Below are positions 1-12,900 of a DNA stretch of 64,000 nucleotides, piece by piece. Each line of letters opens with the position of its first letter. Within the stretch, counting starts at the first letter, position 1. The notes beneath the pieces are model-generated. The model was not told the origin of the DNA, searched no databases, and saw only the letters and a list, made by a program, of their open reading frames with translations. Made by a program: the position numbers and the translations under genes. The stretch lies in NCBI GenBank assembly GCA_022496205.1, contig WTXD01000034.1, forward strand, positions 62,001 through 126,000. Reading direction: 5' to 3'. Origin of the DNA: Gloeopeniophorella convolvens (lineage: Eukaryota; Basidiomycota; Agaricomycetes; Russulales).

Positions 1-1648
1 GGGGGTGTTCTTGCGCGTGCGGAAGAAGGCGTGCAGGGGGATGAGGTAGTCGGGGAACTTCTGCGTGGGCAGCTCGCCGGAGTCCGAGCGTGCGAAGGGG
101 GTCATGAAGCCTTGCAGCGCGAGAGCCCTGACGCACGACGCGCGCAGGGCGACGATCGAGTCCGGCCGCTTGCTGAGGGGGTGGAGGTGCTCTACGATGG
201 CCTGGACGTCGCCGCTATCCGACCCTTGCTGGCGGTGTGAGCCTGCACTAGTCTCGAAGATGAGCCGCAGCGAGTTGACGCATGCGAGCACGCGGGACAT
301 GCACGCTTCTTCCGAGAGCTCGAACGACATGACGCAGGTCGTGAAATGCTCCCTGATACGCCACAGGATGCCGTCTGCAGCGAGTCCCTTCGCCAATATC
401 TGCGTGTCCGTGAGAGGCGAGTAGACGTATCCCGGGAGGCCCTTCAAGAACATGTCCATGTCGTCCTCGTCCAACTCCTGTAAGAGCCAGTGCAACGCGG
501 AGCGGTCGAGCTCCGATGCCTTCTCGTTGGTCTCCTTCATGAGGACGCGCGCCCTGTTGAGATGGATGCCCCTGAAAAAATCGACTCCGGCAGAAAGCCC
601 GGGGGCCCGAGGCGCGCGCTTAACTGCTTGGACCGCCGCGCGCAGCGTGGACTGAACGAGCGTGAGAAATGCTTGAAGTGGCGTAGTGAGCGCCGTCTGA
701 TAAGGCGAATTGCTCGAAATGAGCGGGGAGATGCTGAGCGCGAGGTACACGGCAAGTAGCGTTATGAATGAGTATCGAGCCACCGCGCCGACAGTTGCAT
801 GAACGGAGTGGAGGAAGTCGCTGAGCGCCCAAAAGAATAGAAAGACGGAGACGTGGAGGAGGACGGGAACTCCGTAATTAATCTCCTCATCTGGAACTGG
901 GAGAGGCCTGAGAACATAAACGCCCGGATTCTTCCGCGCTTGTGGGGAGCGGCGCTGGGCTGGGAATACTGGAGATAGTCGCGGGCCCATTGTTGTATGA
1001 GCGTCGATGCGAGCGCACTCGCGACGCTTAGGAAAAGACTGAGGAACATGAGGATGTTGACGCGGACGGATGTATTGGAGGCATCGAATGCCAGAGGATC
1101 CGCCTCTGAGGAAGGCGCAGGCCGGCTGGCATTTGACTGTGCCACCAGTTGGGAGAGAAGGACGACTGTCTCCGAACCGGTGTCGGGTTGAAGAGTCTTG
1201 TATGTTTCAATGAGAAACGAGGCGACGATAGCAGAGAAAAGACCCGTCTGCTGCATCATCAGCAAAAATAGACGGCAGACACGATGCTTGACTCACGAAG
1301 ATCAGCATCGAATCTGTATTACCCATCCAGCTGTCGACGAGTGCCTTGTCATACTTCTCCGACTCGATGCCATAGAGCTTCCAGATCTGCGCAGATGTGT
1401 CGCCATATCCAGCATCTTCGTGTCGCCCCACGTTAGCACGCATGTCACACCCTACACGAGTAAATCCACCTTTGTCCTTGTCTTCTTCCGTGCGGAACAT
1501 GCGTGGGATCAGAAAGTCGAATCCACGACTGGTGGCTAGAAAGCACAAGAAAAATCAGGAACGAGCCTTGCCAGGCGAGTAGGAACAAAGCGGAAAGCGG
1601 ACCTTCGTGCTGACGCTCAACGTCTCTTGGGGATGCTGCGGTCGCCAT
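1..1648 (-). CDS. DUF6535 membrane protein, 3' end beyond window
   Basis: Basidiomycete DUF6535 family, function unknown. The best start is the ATG at 1646-1648; a short first exon joins through an intron with donor gtccgc to an exon containing YGDTSAQIWKLYGIESEKYD. An intron at 1251-1296 then leads into the family hallmark TGLFSAIVASFLIETYK (first membrane segment), followed by VRVNILMFLSLFLSVASALA (second) and QQWARDYLQ. Two more hydrophobic segments (VPVLLHVSVFLFFWALSDFL and SFITLLAVYLALSISPLI) precede a long soluble region that is open to position 1. The frame changes by one base near 884-892 with no room for an intron, so the copy is frameshifted or the sequence lacks a base. Family assignment is firm; integrity is not. 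Confidence 0.8.
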
Positions 1649-3109
1649 TGAGACGAACCGGGAAGACAGCTGCATCGTGTGCTTTAAGGACCGGCTACGC
1701 GTGCGTCTACACATTTCCGTCGCCAAACACGGAACGCATGCAATGAAAGTAACCTTAGCGGGGTGCATAGGGGCTGTCAGGATGGCGCATGAGCGCGAAG
1801 CGCGAGGAACACATGAGGTGTGTGGTTACGAAGCATGGTACAGGAGTTCCCAGCCTTAGTTTTGCGCGAGGCGTGCTACATTTGTGCGAAATGCCCCATA
1901 CTCCCCATGTCGTTTTCCTGGGCCGGAGTGTGCCACGTTCATGTTCGGTGGAAAAGTAAGCACCCACGCGGAGAGCGAAAGGAGTGATGTGATGGATTAT
2001 GGAGTACTTTGGACTGCGCAAAGATGCATACAATAAGCGGGTGTCGGACCTCAGATGAGAGCGCCGGGTCGCGTGTTGGCTCTGAACAGACAACGTCTGT
2101 CCATGAGGCGCCGAGATAGTAGGACTCGATAGGATCGTGCAGATTTAGCGATATCGTTGCGCATGTCGGTTAATGACTCCACCTATATCCAGACCGTGGA
2201 AAGTGCGGAGATTTGAAGTAAGTTTAGCCTCGTCTGGCGAGGAAGCTGGCAATGACTGCCTCGGCACACCTCGAACCCCATAAATGGAAGAATCGAATGA
2301 ACCATGACGCCATCGTGAGGAGAGGATATCAGGAGGGAAATGTGACTGTCAGCTCCGGAGGTATGCACCGTGCACAGGACGGCCAGGTGCGCAGCAGCAT
2401 AAACCTTGAATGTTTGTATCAGGCTCTCATTTACATCACAGCTGTCCAGGGCTTGTGGCCCGATTTCTAACGGTGACAGTGGGCGGTCCACCACATAACT
2501 AAGCGAGGCTGGAAGAGATGCATATCGATATGAGGCGCGCGACAACACAAGCCAGCTTACCTTACGTTACACTTCGATTAAGGCGGCTCAATCGAGCCCC
2601 CAACGTGTCCGATGCGATGCGAGCTACTCGCACACGAGTTTGAAGATCGGGTCATGTAGGTGCATCCTGTGATGAGTGTGAGTACATAGAATTTCGCGCG
2701 ACGAAAAGCTACTGACCTCTGGGCTTGTTTGAGACACCCCCAAACGAATATCGACCCGGATAGTCGTCCGTTGTAAACGTATGTCCAACTCAAGGCCGCT
2801 GCTTCAAAGAAAACTCCTGTATTGGTTGTAGGAGGGACTGTCGGATACTGTGAAGTTGGAAGCGCCGGAATGTGACGTGGACGAAGGCCGGAAACTCGGG
2901 ACCTCGAGGTCAAAGCCTGGCACATACCTTCGATACCCTGCAGTACGTTGCACATACTGCATGGCAAGTAGCTCGATGCGTCCCGCAGACATGCGCCGCG
3001 AAGAGACCCCTATTGATGAACGATGGCACCGATCTACCACTGCCCTGCGCAGCGATGGTCCGAGACGATCCAAGCACATACGAGGGCACCCCAAGGCCCG
3101 CCGCAGGCC
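1649..3109. other. no gene recognised
   Basis: Short overlapping frames without conserved motifs or a consistent splice pattern. I see no supported gene; sequence style suggests decayed intergenic DNA. Confidence 0.5.
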
Positions 3110-3240
3110 ACCGGCCCTCCCGATTCGGATGGCACTCCCCTCTGCAGCTGCATATCAGTGTGCAGATACATCCTGCAGGACCCAGGACTCACAGGAAAAA
3201 CTCATAGAGGTCGACCACTTAAGGAGCACCAACGGTGGCT
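3110..3240 (+). pseudogene. possible zinc-knuckle relic of a KDZ-type transposon protein
   Basis: One frame reads CSCISVCRYILQDPGLTG then KTHRGRPLKEHQRWLHA. The spacing CxC-x3-C, an acidic residue, a GR pair and a terminal His resembles the N-terminal cysteine motif of basidiomycete KDZ-transposase-related proteins. No transposase core follows, so it would be a fragment. This is pattern similarity only and could be chance. Confidence 0.25.
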
Positions 3241-4384
3241 GCACGCTGCCTTCCCGCCCGCGCGAGGCAAGGTCGCTAAGCGACTATGACATGCAGTGCC
3301 ACGATCCCTAAGGAGCACGGTGAGCGACCTGGAAATGTAAAGGAGCTGCAGTGCTTCTCACTTGCACCATGAATTCGAATAGCCGTCTGGCGAGCGACGA
3401 TATCCATCAAGGCCATGGTCCCGATCTTCGCATTGACCCTCCGAACAATCGGGGCGATCTCAAATATAATGCCTGCGAAACGAGGCATCAGATGCTAGCA
3501 TGATCTTGCGTCGACATGTAGTCAGCCCCGCATTGAAGGAGCTGCACCGTTCAAACAACGAGATCGAGACTCACTCTGAAGTAGACCCGCAGCGTGACAG
3601 AGCCACCGGCGCAGGCCGTATGCGAAGGGGAAATTTAAGTCGCGGAAGATTGCGTAGTGAGCTGTCTTCAGGCGCCCGAGACCATGAGAATTCCTCGATG
3701 TCTCCACATGGCTCTCATTTACCCTAGGTTGACTCGAACGGAGAACTATGCAGTGTAACACTGGTCTGCGCTGCTGATAGCATCCAGCATCAGCAAGCAA
3801 TCAAGGCGCAAATCGCAACAGACGCACTGCTCACAAGCCAAGCCACAACATTTGCCCTGATGCAGACGGTTGGGAGATCGGAGAACAGTGGCGGGCGCCA
3901 GAATATCAGTGGCGGACCCGAGCGCATGTCAGATGTATGCGCGCTTCTTATAGACGGCGTGCCTGTTACTACGGGCCTGTTATGTCGAGTTCAGCCACTT
4001 GCGGGAGGTCCCAGCACAGTATGCGCTGGGTTTTCTCTGCGGAATATGCGCATATACGTAGCATACAAGCGGTGGGAAAATGCAGAGATGTTGAGAGAGG
4101 ATGGCAGGCAGAGGAGGGAAAGGGGAGCGTCGGGGATTGCCAAAGCGGTCGCCGGACAAACCCCGACTCGCGGGCGTCTAAATAAGTGTGCCTTACTTAT
4201 TTGAGGATGGACCAACGGCCAAAGAGAAGATATTGCGCGCTGTTCCCGTCGTTCGCTCACCATCACTCTCTCACTTGTCGCTCTTTAGCCCTCCCTCTCC
4301 TTCAGAACACACTCCTAGCCTCCTAAAAACTTCCCCCTTCGCAGCCTTTGCTTTTGTCATTTTTTTATCTACTTTTTGTGAACC
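3241..4384. other. intergenic; promoter-like 3' end
   Basis: No gene seen. The last 200 bases hold a TATA-like taaataag near 4180 and a CT-rich tract (about 4250-4330) typical of fungal promoters and leaders, consistent with the gene starting at 4385. Confidence 0.4.
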
Positions 4385-5343
4385 ATGTTCTCCCGCGTTA
4401 TCGTCCCTACCCTCCTCCTCTCTGCCGCGTACGTGGCGCTCGCCGACCCCACCCCCTCCGAGCCCAGCCCAGGTGAAGTCTTCAACTCGGGCGGAACGTG
4501 CCACATCGCGTGGACGCCCGACCCGACGGGCACCTGGAAAACGATGAATATCGAGCTTATGACCGGCGACAACTTCCAGATGGTCCACCTCACGAGTGCG
4601 CTTCTCCTCCCTGTTCTTCCTTCCTTATGTCTTATGCATGGCCTTCGCGAATAGCTGTTGCCACCGTCGACGGCACCGTCGAACCTGGGACGTTCGACTA
4701 TCCCTGCCCTGACGTGCGTATCCGCTCTCCTCTCCCACTGTGCCACCAAACTGACCCGTGCGTGCGCGCTATGCAGGTCACCCTCCACGCGGCGGCCTAC
4801 TTCTACCAGTTCACCTCCGCGGTCTCGACCAACAAGTCCTGGACGGGCCGCTTCGCCATCGCCGACGCGAACGGCGGGACCGTGCCGCTGCCCAACGCAA
4901 CGCAGCCGGGTGGACAGCCGATCCCGTGGGGCACCGGACAGCTGACAGACCCGTCCAAGGCGAATCCCCCGCCTTCGTACCTCACAGGTGGCTCCGCCAG
5001 TGCCCCCGGCTCGTCGGCCTCATCCTTGTCCGCGCCGCCCACGTCCGCGCCGCCCTCATCCTCCGCAGCGCCACCCACAACCCCCGCGGCCCCTGCGTCG
5101 TCCTCCGCATCGCCCCCCGCGTCGTCGTCGACCGGCGGCTTCAACGTCGGCGGCTTGAACGGCACCGCGCCCGCGTCCAAGTCGAGCTCCACGCCGGCCC
5201 CGAGCGGCGCGGCGGCGAACGGCTCCGCGCCTGCGGCCAACCAGGCGGATGGTGCGCTCGCGCTTGGCGCGGTGTCGACGCGCGGTGTGCAGGCGGGCGT
5301 CGCGCTCGCGGTCATCGCGAGCGCGTTCACGTTCATGTTCTGA
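4385..5343 (+). CDS. Ser/Thr/Ala-rich GPI-anchored cell-surface protein, Kre9/KNH type
   Basis: Predicted secreted, cell-wall-associated protein. Three exons: 4385-4595, 4655-4713 and 4777-5343. Introns of 59 and 63 bp have gtgcgc and gtgcgt donors. The start gives a classic signal peptide (MFSRVIVPTLLLSAAYVALA). The N-terminal half has the Kre9/KNH-like pattern GGTCHIAWTPDPTGTW, a beta-sandwich seen in fungal Ser-Thr-rich GPI-anchored membrane proteins. Residues from about 125 on are low-complexity Ser/Ala/Pro/Thr, likely O-glycosylated, and the protein ends in a hydrophobic tail (GVQAGVALAVIASAFTFMF) right at the stop, as expected for GPI attachment. Role in beta-glucan or wall assembly is inferred from the family. 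Confidence 0.85.
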
Positions 5344-5840
5344 GCGTGCGCGCTGCTGTTGTCGTCCTTGTTGCACGAGCGCACGCATGACCAGCTGTTT
5401 CGCCGGTCGAAGCAGGGACTCGCGTCTGCTAGCTGCGAAACGACCGTTCTACGCATTGACTCTGCTGCTCCACACGCCGTCACGCCCGCCGTAGTACATG
5501 ACCCTGCCGTGTACCAACCCTCTTCTAATACCCGCTTCCCACTTGGCCGATGTGTTATTTTTTGTTCTTTCTTCCTGGTGTTCAGATATTTTCGTGTGTT
5601 GCTCTTTGTTTTTGGGTTGAGTGTGTCCAAGTTTACTGGATTTTTGTGGTACCTGGCAGCTCCTGCATGGATGATCTGAAATGCGATCCCACAATTTTTT
5701 GGCCCGATCACCTGTGGATGTGTGCGAGATGATATGTAAAAAAAAGATTCTAGAATGAACTCGAACGTTCGCCCCGGCCGCGGATTAGCCAAGAAGAGAC
5801 CAAGTAACCCAATCACACGGAACAGACACCGACCACGACG
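5344..5840. other. intergenic, T-rich 3' flank
   Basis: T-rich stretches (5560-5640) fit the 3' untranslated region of the upstream gene. No gene seen. Confidence 0.5.
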
Positions 5841-7997
5841 ATGGCGAGCGCACTCAAAGCCCCGAAACGCGCACGCACGACTTCGGCTGACGATTCCTCT
5901 CCGAGTCTCGCTGCAACCTCGCCCAGCACGAGCGGCAGGTGAGTAAGCCGCCGCGTGCACTCCTCGATACCCACTCTAACGCTCTGCACCCCCGCTGCGT
6001 CCATGGCCGCCTCTCCCGTTCCCGCTCCCGTCCCCGCCGTGCCACCCAGCCCCGCCCCAGCAACACACACAACACCTCCGACCACCGCCACCCGCGACGC
6101 CGCCCCGTCCCCGCCCCCGCCCCACCCAGACTCCCCCGACGGCGCCGCGCCACCCCCCGCACAAGACCCCCCGCCGACCCCGCCCGCACCCACGCCCGCA
6201 GAGCTCGCCGCCACCGCCGAGCAGCTCAAAGCGCAGGGCAACGACGCGTTCAAGCGCGCGCACTACGGCGAGGCGATCGACCTCTACACCAAAGCGCTCG
6301 GTACCGCCTTCCTCCCATATACACTCCCACACGCACTGACCGCCCCGCGAACAGAGCACGCCCCCGCGGAGCCCGCATACCTCACGAACCGCGCCGCCGC
6401 GCACATCGCACTCAAGCGCTTCCGCCCCGCGCTCGCGGACTGCCAGCTCGCCGTGGCGCTGCAGGGCGGGCCCGGCGCCGCGCCGCCCAAAACGCTGCTG
6501 CGCCTCGCGCGGTGCCAGCTCGCGCTCGCGCAGACCGCCGCGGCGCTCTCGACGCTGCGGTCCGTGCTCGCGGCCGAGCCGCGCAGCGCGCCCGCGCAGG
6601 CGCTGCACGCGCGCGCGCTCGAGCTCGAGGCGCACGTCCGGAACCTCGAGGGCGCGCGCGCGCGCCGCGAGTGGGGCATGGCAAGGCTTGCGCTCGAGCG
6701 CTGTGTGCAGGCGGCCGAGGCGGAGGCTGCGGAGATGCCGACCGAGTGGCGGCTGTGGCGCGTCGAGCTCGAGCTCGCGCGCGCGAACTGGGACGGCGCG
6801 AACAGCGCCGCCAAGTGCGTGGCCCCTGCCTCCATCCCCGGTTGTTCCCTGCCGCTGACGGAGCGGTGGCGGTGCGCAGCGACGCGCTGCGGCTGCAGTC
6901 AAACTCGCCGGACGTACTCGCGCTGCGCGGGCTCGTGCTCTTCCTGTGCGGGCGCCTACCGCAGGCTCTGCAGCACGCGCAGTCCGCGCTGCGCTACGAC
7001 CCGGGCCACGAGCCTGCGCAGCGCCTGCGGCGGCGCATCAAGGACGTCGAGCGGCTCAAGGAGGAGGGCAACGCCGCGTTCAAGCTCGGCAAGCTTCACG
7101 ACGCGCTCGCGCGATATACCGAGGCACTCGAGGTGCGCGTGCCGCCTGCTGTGCTGTGCCGCGCGCTTACTTACATGTGCGGGGCTGGTTGCGCTGTGCA
7201 GCGGGTCGGCGAGAATGAGGAAGAGGGCAAGGGCGGCCAGCTGCGCGCGACGCTGCTCTCGAATCGCGCCACCACGCTCGTAAAGGTGCGCCCGCGGCCC
7301 CGCCCGCCCGCGCATATACGTCCCTAACTGCCCCCGCGCGCAGCTCGCCCGACACGACGACGCGCTAGTCGACACAGAAGCGTCGCTCGCGCTCCAGCCG
7401 GGGTCCTTCAAAGCCCTGCGCACGCGCGCGCGCATCCACCTGCACACCGAGGCGTACGACTCGTCGATCGCGGACTTCAAGGCCGCGCTCGAGCAGGCCG
7501 AGTTCGAGGGCGCGGACGCGGACGTGCGCGCGCTGCGCGGCGAGCTGCGCAAGGCCGAGGCCGCGCTCAAGCGCAGCAAGACCAAGGACTACTACAAGAT
7601 CCTCGGCGTGGCGCGCGACTGCAACGACGCGGACATCAAGAAGGCGTACCGCCGCGAGTCGCTCAAGCATCACCCGGATAAGGTGCGCCTGTGCCCTACC
7701 ATGTGCTGTGCTGCTCGGTGCGCTGACGCGCCCCGCACGCAGGGCGGCGACGAGGAAAAGTTCAAGCTTGTCGGCGAGGCGCACGCGGTGCTCTCGGACG
7801 CGCGCCGCCGCGAGCGGTATGACCTCGGCGAGGACGAGGACGGGCTCTCGTCGAGCGACGGGCCGCACATGCGCGGCGGCGGGATGCACCCCGATTTCGC
7901 GAGCATGTTTGCGCAGTTCGGCGGCGGGGCCGGCGGCGCGGGGGGCGGCTTCCAGTTCGGCGCGGGGGGCGGGCGGGGCTTCGGTCGCGGGTTTTGA
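5841..7997 (+). CDS. TPR and J-domain co-chaperone, DNAJC7/TPR2-like
   Basis: Predicted cytosolic Hsp70/Hsp90 co-chaperone. Introns by frame: 5939-6049, 6301-6354, 6815-6879, 7133-7201, 7286-7343 and 7683-7742. An alternative start at 6003 has a good context and would skip the first intron. After a Pro/Ala-rich leader, TPR units follow (AEQLKAQGNDAFKRAHYGEA; EPAYLTNRAAAHIALKRF; RLKEEGNAAFKLGKLHDALA; RATLLSNRATTLVK). The J domain near the C terminus (KDYYKILGVARDCNDADIKK) keeps the catalytic HPD in LKHHPDK. The end is a Gly/Phe-rich tail. TPRs bind chaperone C termini, and HPD stimulates Hsp70 ATPase (family knowledge). Every exon joins in frame, so the gene looks intact despite extreme GC content. 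Confidence 0.9.
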
Positions 7998-8230
7998 GGG
8001 GCGCCGCGCGCGCGGGGTTTCGGTTCTTGCTGCCGGTGTGGTGGATCTTTGCTTGCTTGCTGTCATGTTCGCTAGAGATGTGATACCCCAAAATGCACCG
8101 CGAGAGGTCTCAGCGAGCGGGGGTATATGTCATGGTTGTGATGGTGATATTTCAGGTGCTATACACGCAAAAGTACAACGTCGCGATGTTTCTTCTCTTA
8201 TAATGCTCCCTACTACGATGCTATCAAAAC

Positions 8231-9691
8231 CTATAAAGATGGTCGGTCAGTATATGCTGCGATCGGGTGAGGGCAACGCACAGCTGACGGTGTCAAGCCC
8301 AGGTCCCGCAGCGACTTTGAGAAATCAGCCTGCGAGAATTGTTTGCTAGCCAGCCAGCCAGCGTCAGCACATCGCAGCCCCAGACGCGAACGCACACGCA
8401 CCGAGGGAACTGCTGCGTAAACGTGACCGTTTCGACGTCATAAGACAGATTCTGCCCCGCCACGAACTCTGCCACCTCGCGCAGCGCTGGCAAACCCGTC
8501 AGTCCCACAGCGCCTCGGGGTGTATGCGCGCGGGGCAGACGTACTCGAGTCGCTCGGGAGCGTCGTCGTGAGCGGTGGCCCGCCGGCCGCGAGCCGGATC
8601 TGCAGCCGCGTCTCCTTGAAATCGCGTCCTGCGACTGCAGGCGCGGCCGCGGCCGGCGCTGCAGCCGCGGAGGGCCCTGCGCTGGTCCCAGGCACGGCGG
8701 TGCCGTCGCGCAGCGCCTTCTCGTGCGCGGCCTTCTCTGCGCGCTCGCGCTTGTCCGCCTCGATCTGCGCCTTGATCGCCGCGCGGGCGCGTTTTTCGTC
8801 TTCCTTCTCTGTAACGTATACGTTGGGTAAGTGGTGAGTTAGTGCGGGGAGGCGGAAAGCGCACCGCGCCGGGTGGCTTCGAGATCCTTTAGGATCTGCT
8901 TGTTCTTGAGGTCCTCTTTGATCTGCATCGATTCCTGCGGGTGGCGCGGGTCGCAGGCGTGAGCGGCGTGCAGCCTGAGCGAGAGACGAGGCATGCCTTG
9001 CCGCCTTTGCGCCGGATGAGTTCGTTCGCCTTGGCCTCCTTCGCCTCCTCCGCTGCCTTGCGCGCGCGCTTCTCGGCCATCTTTGAGCGCAGCTCTTCGA
9101 GCTTCTGTAGCCTCTCTTCTTCTGTGAGCGGCTTGATCTGTGCGGGCCTTCAGCGGGATGCACGATGTGATGAAGCGGGGACGCACCTCCTCAATCGACT
9201 CCTCGAACTGATCGTGCCCGCTCTTCTCGGCGTGGAAGTTGGCGAGGGCCGTGTTCTTGAAGATCTTCCCGCACTCTGTGCATTTGATGCTCTGCCGCAC
9301 GCACGGCAACGTTCAGCCAGTTATGAGGCACAGGAGATGGACCGAGCACGCACCCGTGCCTCCACGCCACCTTCGGCGGGCGCAGCCTGGCCTGCAGCCC
9401 CGCCATACGCAGCGCGCAGCGCCGCGGTGTCCTCGTCGTCCTCATCCATCGGCTCCCCTGCGGATGGAGCGGAAGATGCGGCAGGCGCCTGGGCACTGGG
9501 GTCCGGTATGGGGTCGTCGCTGTGTTCGAGGATGAAGTCCATCGCGGGCTGCAGGCCACGGTTGTTCGTCGCACGCAGGGCCCCTGCACGCCTTTAGCTC
9601 GCGCTCGCGCTATTGCAGTGTCTTTCGGATACGCACAATCGACCCGCGCGGCATCAAAGCCCATCGAGATAAGAACGTCTTTGTCGGACAT
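8231..9691 (-). CDS. UBA-zinc finger-UBX protein, UBXN1/SAKS1-like
   Basis: Predicted p97/Cdc48 adaptor that binds ubiquitin. Eight exons; introns 9584-9636, 9292-9353, 9138-9186, 8935-8996, 8809-8864, 8487-8544 and 8330-8397. The start gives a UBA domain (MSDKDVLISMGFDAARVDW, then ALRATNNRGLQPAMDF). A C2H2-like finger follows (CTECGKIFKNTALANFHAEK), then a charged coiled coil, then the UBX domain with LREVAEFVAGQNLSYDVETV and the p97-contacting FPR loop (QQFPR). The intron at 8935-8996 begins GC rather than GT. The last junction is chosen so that FPR runs into ADFSKSLRDLGLTPSAV, as in other UBX domains. Its start lies 246 bp from the divergent Rtp1-like gene. Confidence 0.88.
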
Positions 9692-9937
9692 GGTGGTGAA
9701 CGGAGGAGAGATGTGGTGGTCACACTGCTGAGAGTAGTACCTGGGAGTACGCGCGGTCAGCTTACGCGTCTTGTCCACGACCACGACCTTCGCGCGCCTT
9801 CGTCCGCATCACTCATCACATCAAACGCGTATCCGATTCTCTGGGTCAGCTGCTGAATGCTTGCGATGACACTCAATGCACCGCGACACTGACGGCACCC
9901 TTGGATTAGCTTGCTTGTCCGCCTGTATTTCTCCGCA
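9692..9937. promoter_or_regulatory. divergent promoter between UBX and Rtp1-like genes
   Basis: 246 bp separate the two start codons, which face away from each other. Both genes must draw promoter elements from this interval. No TATA box is obvious, in keeping with housekeeping expression. Inference from layout. Confidence 0.5.
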
Positions 9938-12900
9938 ATGGAAGAGCTTTCACGCACTCTAGTCGCGGGCGCCCTGCTCGTGAACAGCGAGAAAAATGGC
10001 CCCATGCCGGACCTCCGCGCGGTGCTCGTCAGCCGGCTTGCTCAATACCGTGCAAAGCGCGGTCTCACCGAGCACGACGACGACGGCCTGTCTCTCGAGC
10101 AAGCACAGGAGCAAACCGCCCAGGAAGCCTTGTCGGTCGTGGCAAGCGTGCAGAGGATCCTGGATGGGGAAACAAGTTCGCTCTCGCCGCCCACCGCACC
10201 CGCTCGCTATAACGAGGACACGCCCGGCGAAGTGCCGCTCATCGGCACGCGCGACATCGCGCAGCTCCGCACGCTGCTCTCCATCGTCTTCAAGTGGGGC
10301 ACCGAGCCGTTACTGGCACATGTCCAGTCTGTCTGGCCGACAAAGCCTGGCGCGCGACCGCCGCCGGGGCCCAAGCTCGTGGACGTGCACGAGGTCCAAG
10401 TTTCCTACGTCAAGCTCGCTGCCATGACGCGCACGCTCCTTTCTTTGGTCTTTCCGCGCGGGGTGCACGGCACTCTGCCGCAGACGCTTATTACGTCCGC
10501 CATCCTCAATCGACACGTCACGGACGTCCTGCGACCTAGCATTGCGTTGGGATGGCTGCCGAAGACGTTCTCGACAGACGCTATGCCAGTAGTGGATGAA
10601 TTCAGGTCCTCGATCATGCGGCTCATGACGATGTGCGGACCACTTTATTCACTCCAGATCCGCTAATTTATCCGCTTTCCAGTCTTCCGCCGTCGCAGAC
10701 CATAGCGTCCCTCGGATCTATCATGTCATCGTCTCCACCTCCGCCACTACACGTACACAAGTCATGCGCCTCTCTCTTGAGCAGACAGCTCATCCGCCCA
10801 GATGGCGTGCGCGGCCTCCTGGCAGCTGTGTTCGGCGATGGCGAGTCAGAAGAAGCGCCTCTTGAGAAGCTCTCCCACGTCGCGCGGGTACTGAGTGCCG
10901 TCCCGTCTACCGTCTCAGCCGAGGTGTGTGCGTCCCACAGCCGCGGTTATACGATCTGACGGGACAGCAGGAGTACTTCCGGTCCATCGTACCGCGTCTG
11001 ATTGATGTCCTGTCTTCCAAGACCAAGGTCTCTCCCGCGTACATCCGCGCAGCGTCGTTCTCGCTCGCGCGCATGATCTCTGTGGACAGCAACGCGAAGC
11101 ACCACGCCCTCGTGTCCAACATCCTCTTCTCGTCATTGCACAACCCGCTACTCCTGGCTACTCCCAACCAACTGCTACCCGGAGATCCCCCGATACTTTC
11201 ACCCGTCGACGCAAGTCAAGTAATCCAAGTGTTCCTTACGAACACTGACCCTTCCCCGACTCTCATTTCTACTGTCTTATCACCGATTGCGACTGCGCTA
11301 TATGCCCTACTCGGTGCACTTGCTCGCATCAAGGCAACCGATCCAACATTGAGGGAGTCTGTACGCGGCTTATTGATCACTTGGGGACGCGTGGTATCTG
11401 CAGATGAGGCAGTCGCGGTCTTATGGGCATGTGTGGAAGGCCAGGGTGGGGAGTGGGCAGTTGATGTCGCTGGAAATGTGAAGCGCGTAGAAAAGTGCGC
11501 GTGAATGCTCCAATTCCCCATCATCAACTCGACTCATATTATTGATAGGCAGGACGAAGTCTCTTCATTGGCTCTCTTCACCCCCGAGGATCTCAAGAGG
11601 GCAGAGGAAAATGGCGACATCGACATAGATGCGAACTTTCTGGGTCTACGCCCCGATCCGGCTCACTTCGTAGAATTCCTGAAGTCACTGGACCGTCCGG
11701 ATGTGGCATCTGAGCTGTTTGTACGACTGCTTGAAGGGTATCGTGACCTAAAGTCTGATGGTGAAAGCGATCCTTTGAGGTGCGAATTCATTTTCTCTGT
11801 CACAGGTCCCCGAACTTATTCTTTACAAGGACTCTGTTGTTTCTGCAGCTCATTATCCAGGTCCAAACTCAGATATCAAAAGACGGACCGTCATCCAACA
11901 ATTTACTCAGCAAACCAGAGCACATCTTGTCGTTCATCAAACATGCATTACAAGCGGGTTCCCCTTCCTCGGAGTCTGTACAAAAGCTGCCGACGAAAGC
12001 CACCGCTCGCCAAGGGTTAACTATGAATGATCTCCGCATCGTTCCCGAAGAAGAACAGGAAGATCTGGACATGGACGAAGACAGCGATGATGAGACCCCT
12101 GGCCTGGAGGGCGTGCAGCCAGATGACGAAATGACGGTCACTGCCTTCAATCTCCTGCTCAGCGTACTCGAAGGTAAGCACCATCTTGAATTGACGGAAT
12201 CCCACTGATGGCCCCCGATCTGGCAGCCAACCCAAACCTTTCCGCGCGCTCAGCACCAGCTCTCGAGGGAATCCTCCAGGATACCGAGCGGCTGGCGAAG
12301 GGACCTTCAGAGTCCATACGCACCCTCGCGCGCGAGGCGCGCATGGTGCTAACTGTGCGCCTCGCCTCCGCCTCACATGCGCCCGCCGGACCCACGACCG
12401 AGCCAGAGGAGGATCGCATCCGCACGACATATCAGCGCGCCCTAAAGCTTCTACAAGACCCACTCCTCCCAGTGCGCGCTCACGGACTGCTCCTTCTACG
12501 TGAGCTCGTGACCACGCGCGCGGGCGCTGCGCCGCACGCCGCTGTGCGCGCTCTGGAGCCCGCAGTCCGTGACGTGTTCCTCCAGGGTGTGCAGGATGAC
12601 GACTCGTACATATTCCTCAACGCCGTGCAAGGCCTCGTCGCGCTCGCGGATACATTCGGCACGGATGTGCTGCGTGGACTCGTGCGCGTGTATGCGGGCG
12701 GGCTCGATGGCGTCGCCGCAGGCGCTCTGAGCCAGCAGGACGTCGACGTGCGCCTGCGCGTCGGGGAGGCGCTCGGGCAGGTCATTCGGCACTGCGGCGA
12801 CACGCTCCCGCGATACGGTGCGTCCCACGCTTGCCTGGTGTCTTCTCCCGCTGACGTGCTCCGGCAGCCGGCATCCTCGTCCCGCAGCTGTTCGCACTCG

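Noticed and set aside
4803..5960. 385-residue minus-strand open frame
   Set aside because: Antisense to the GPI-anchored protein gene; GC-rich DNA opens long shadow frames, and it has no domain or splice logic.
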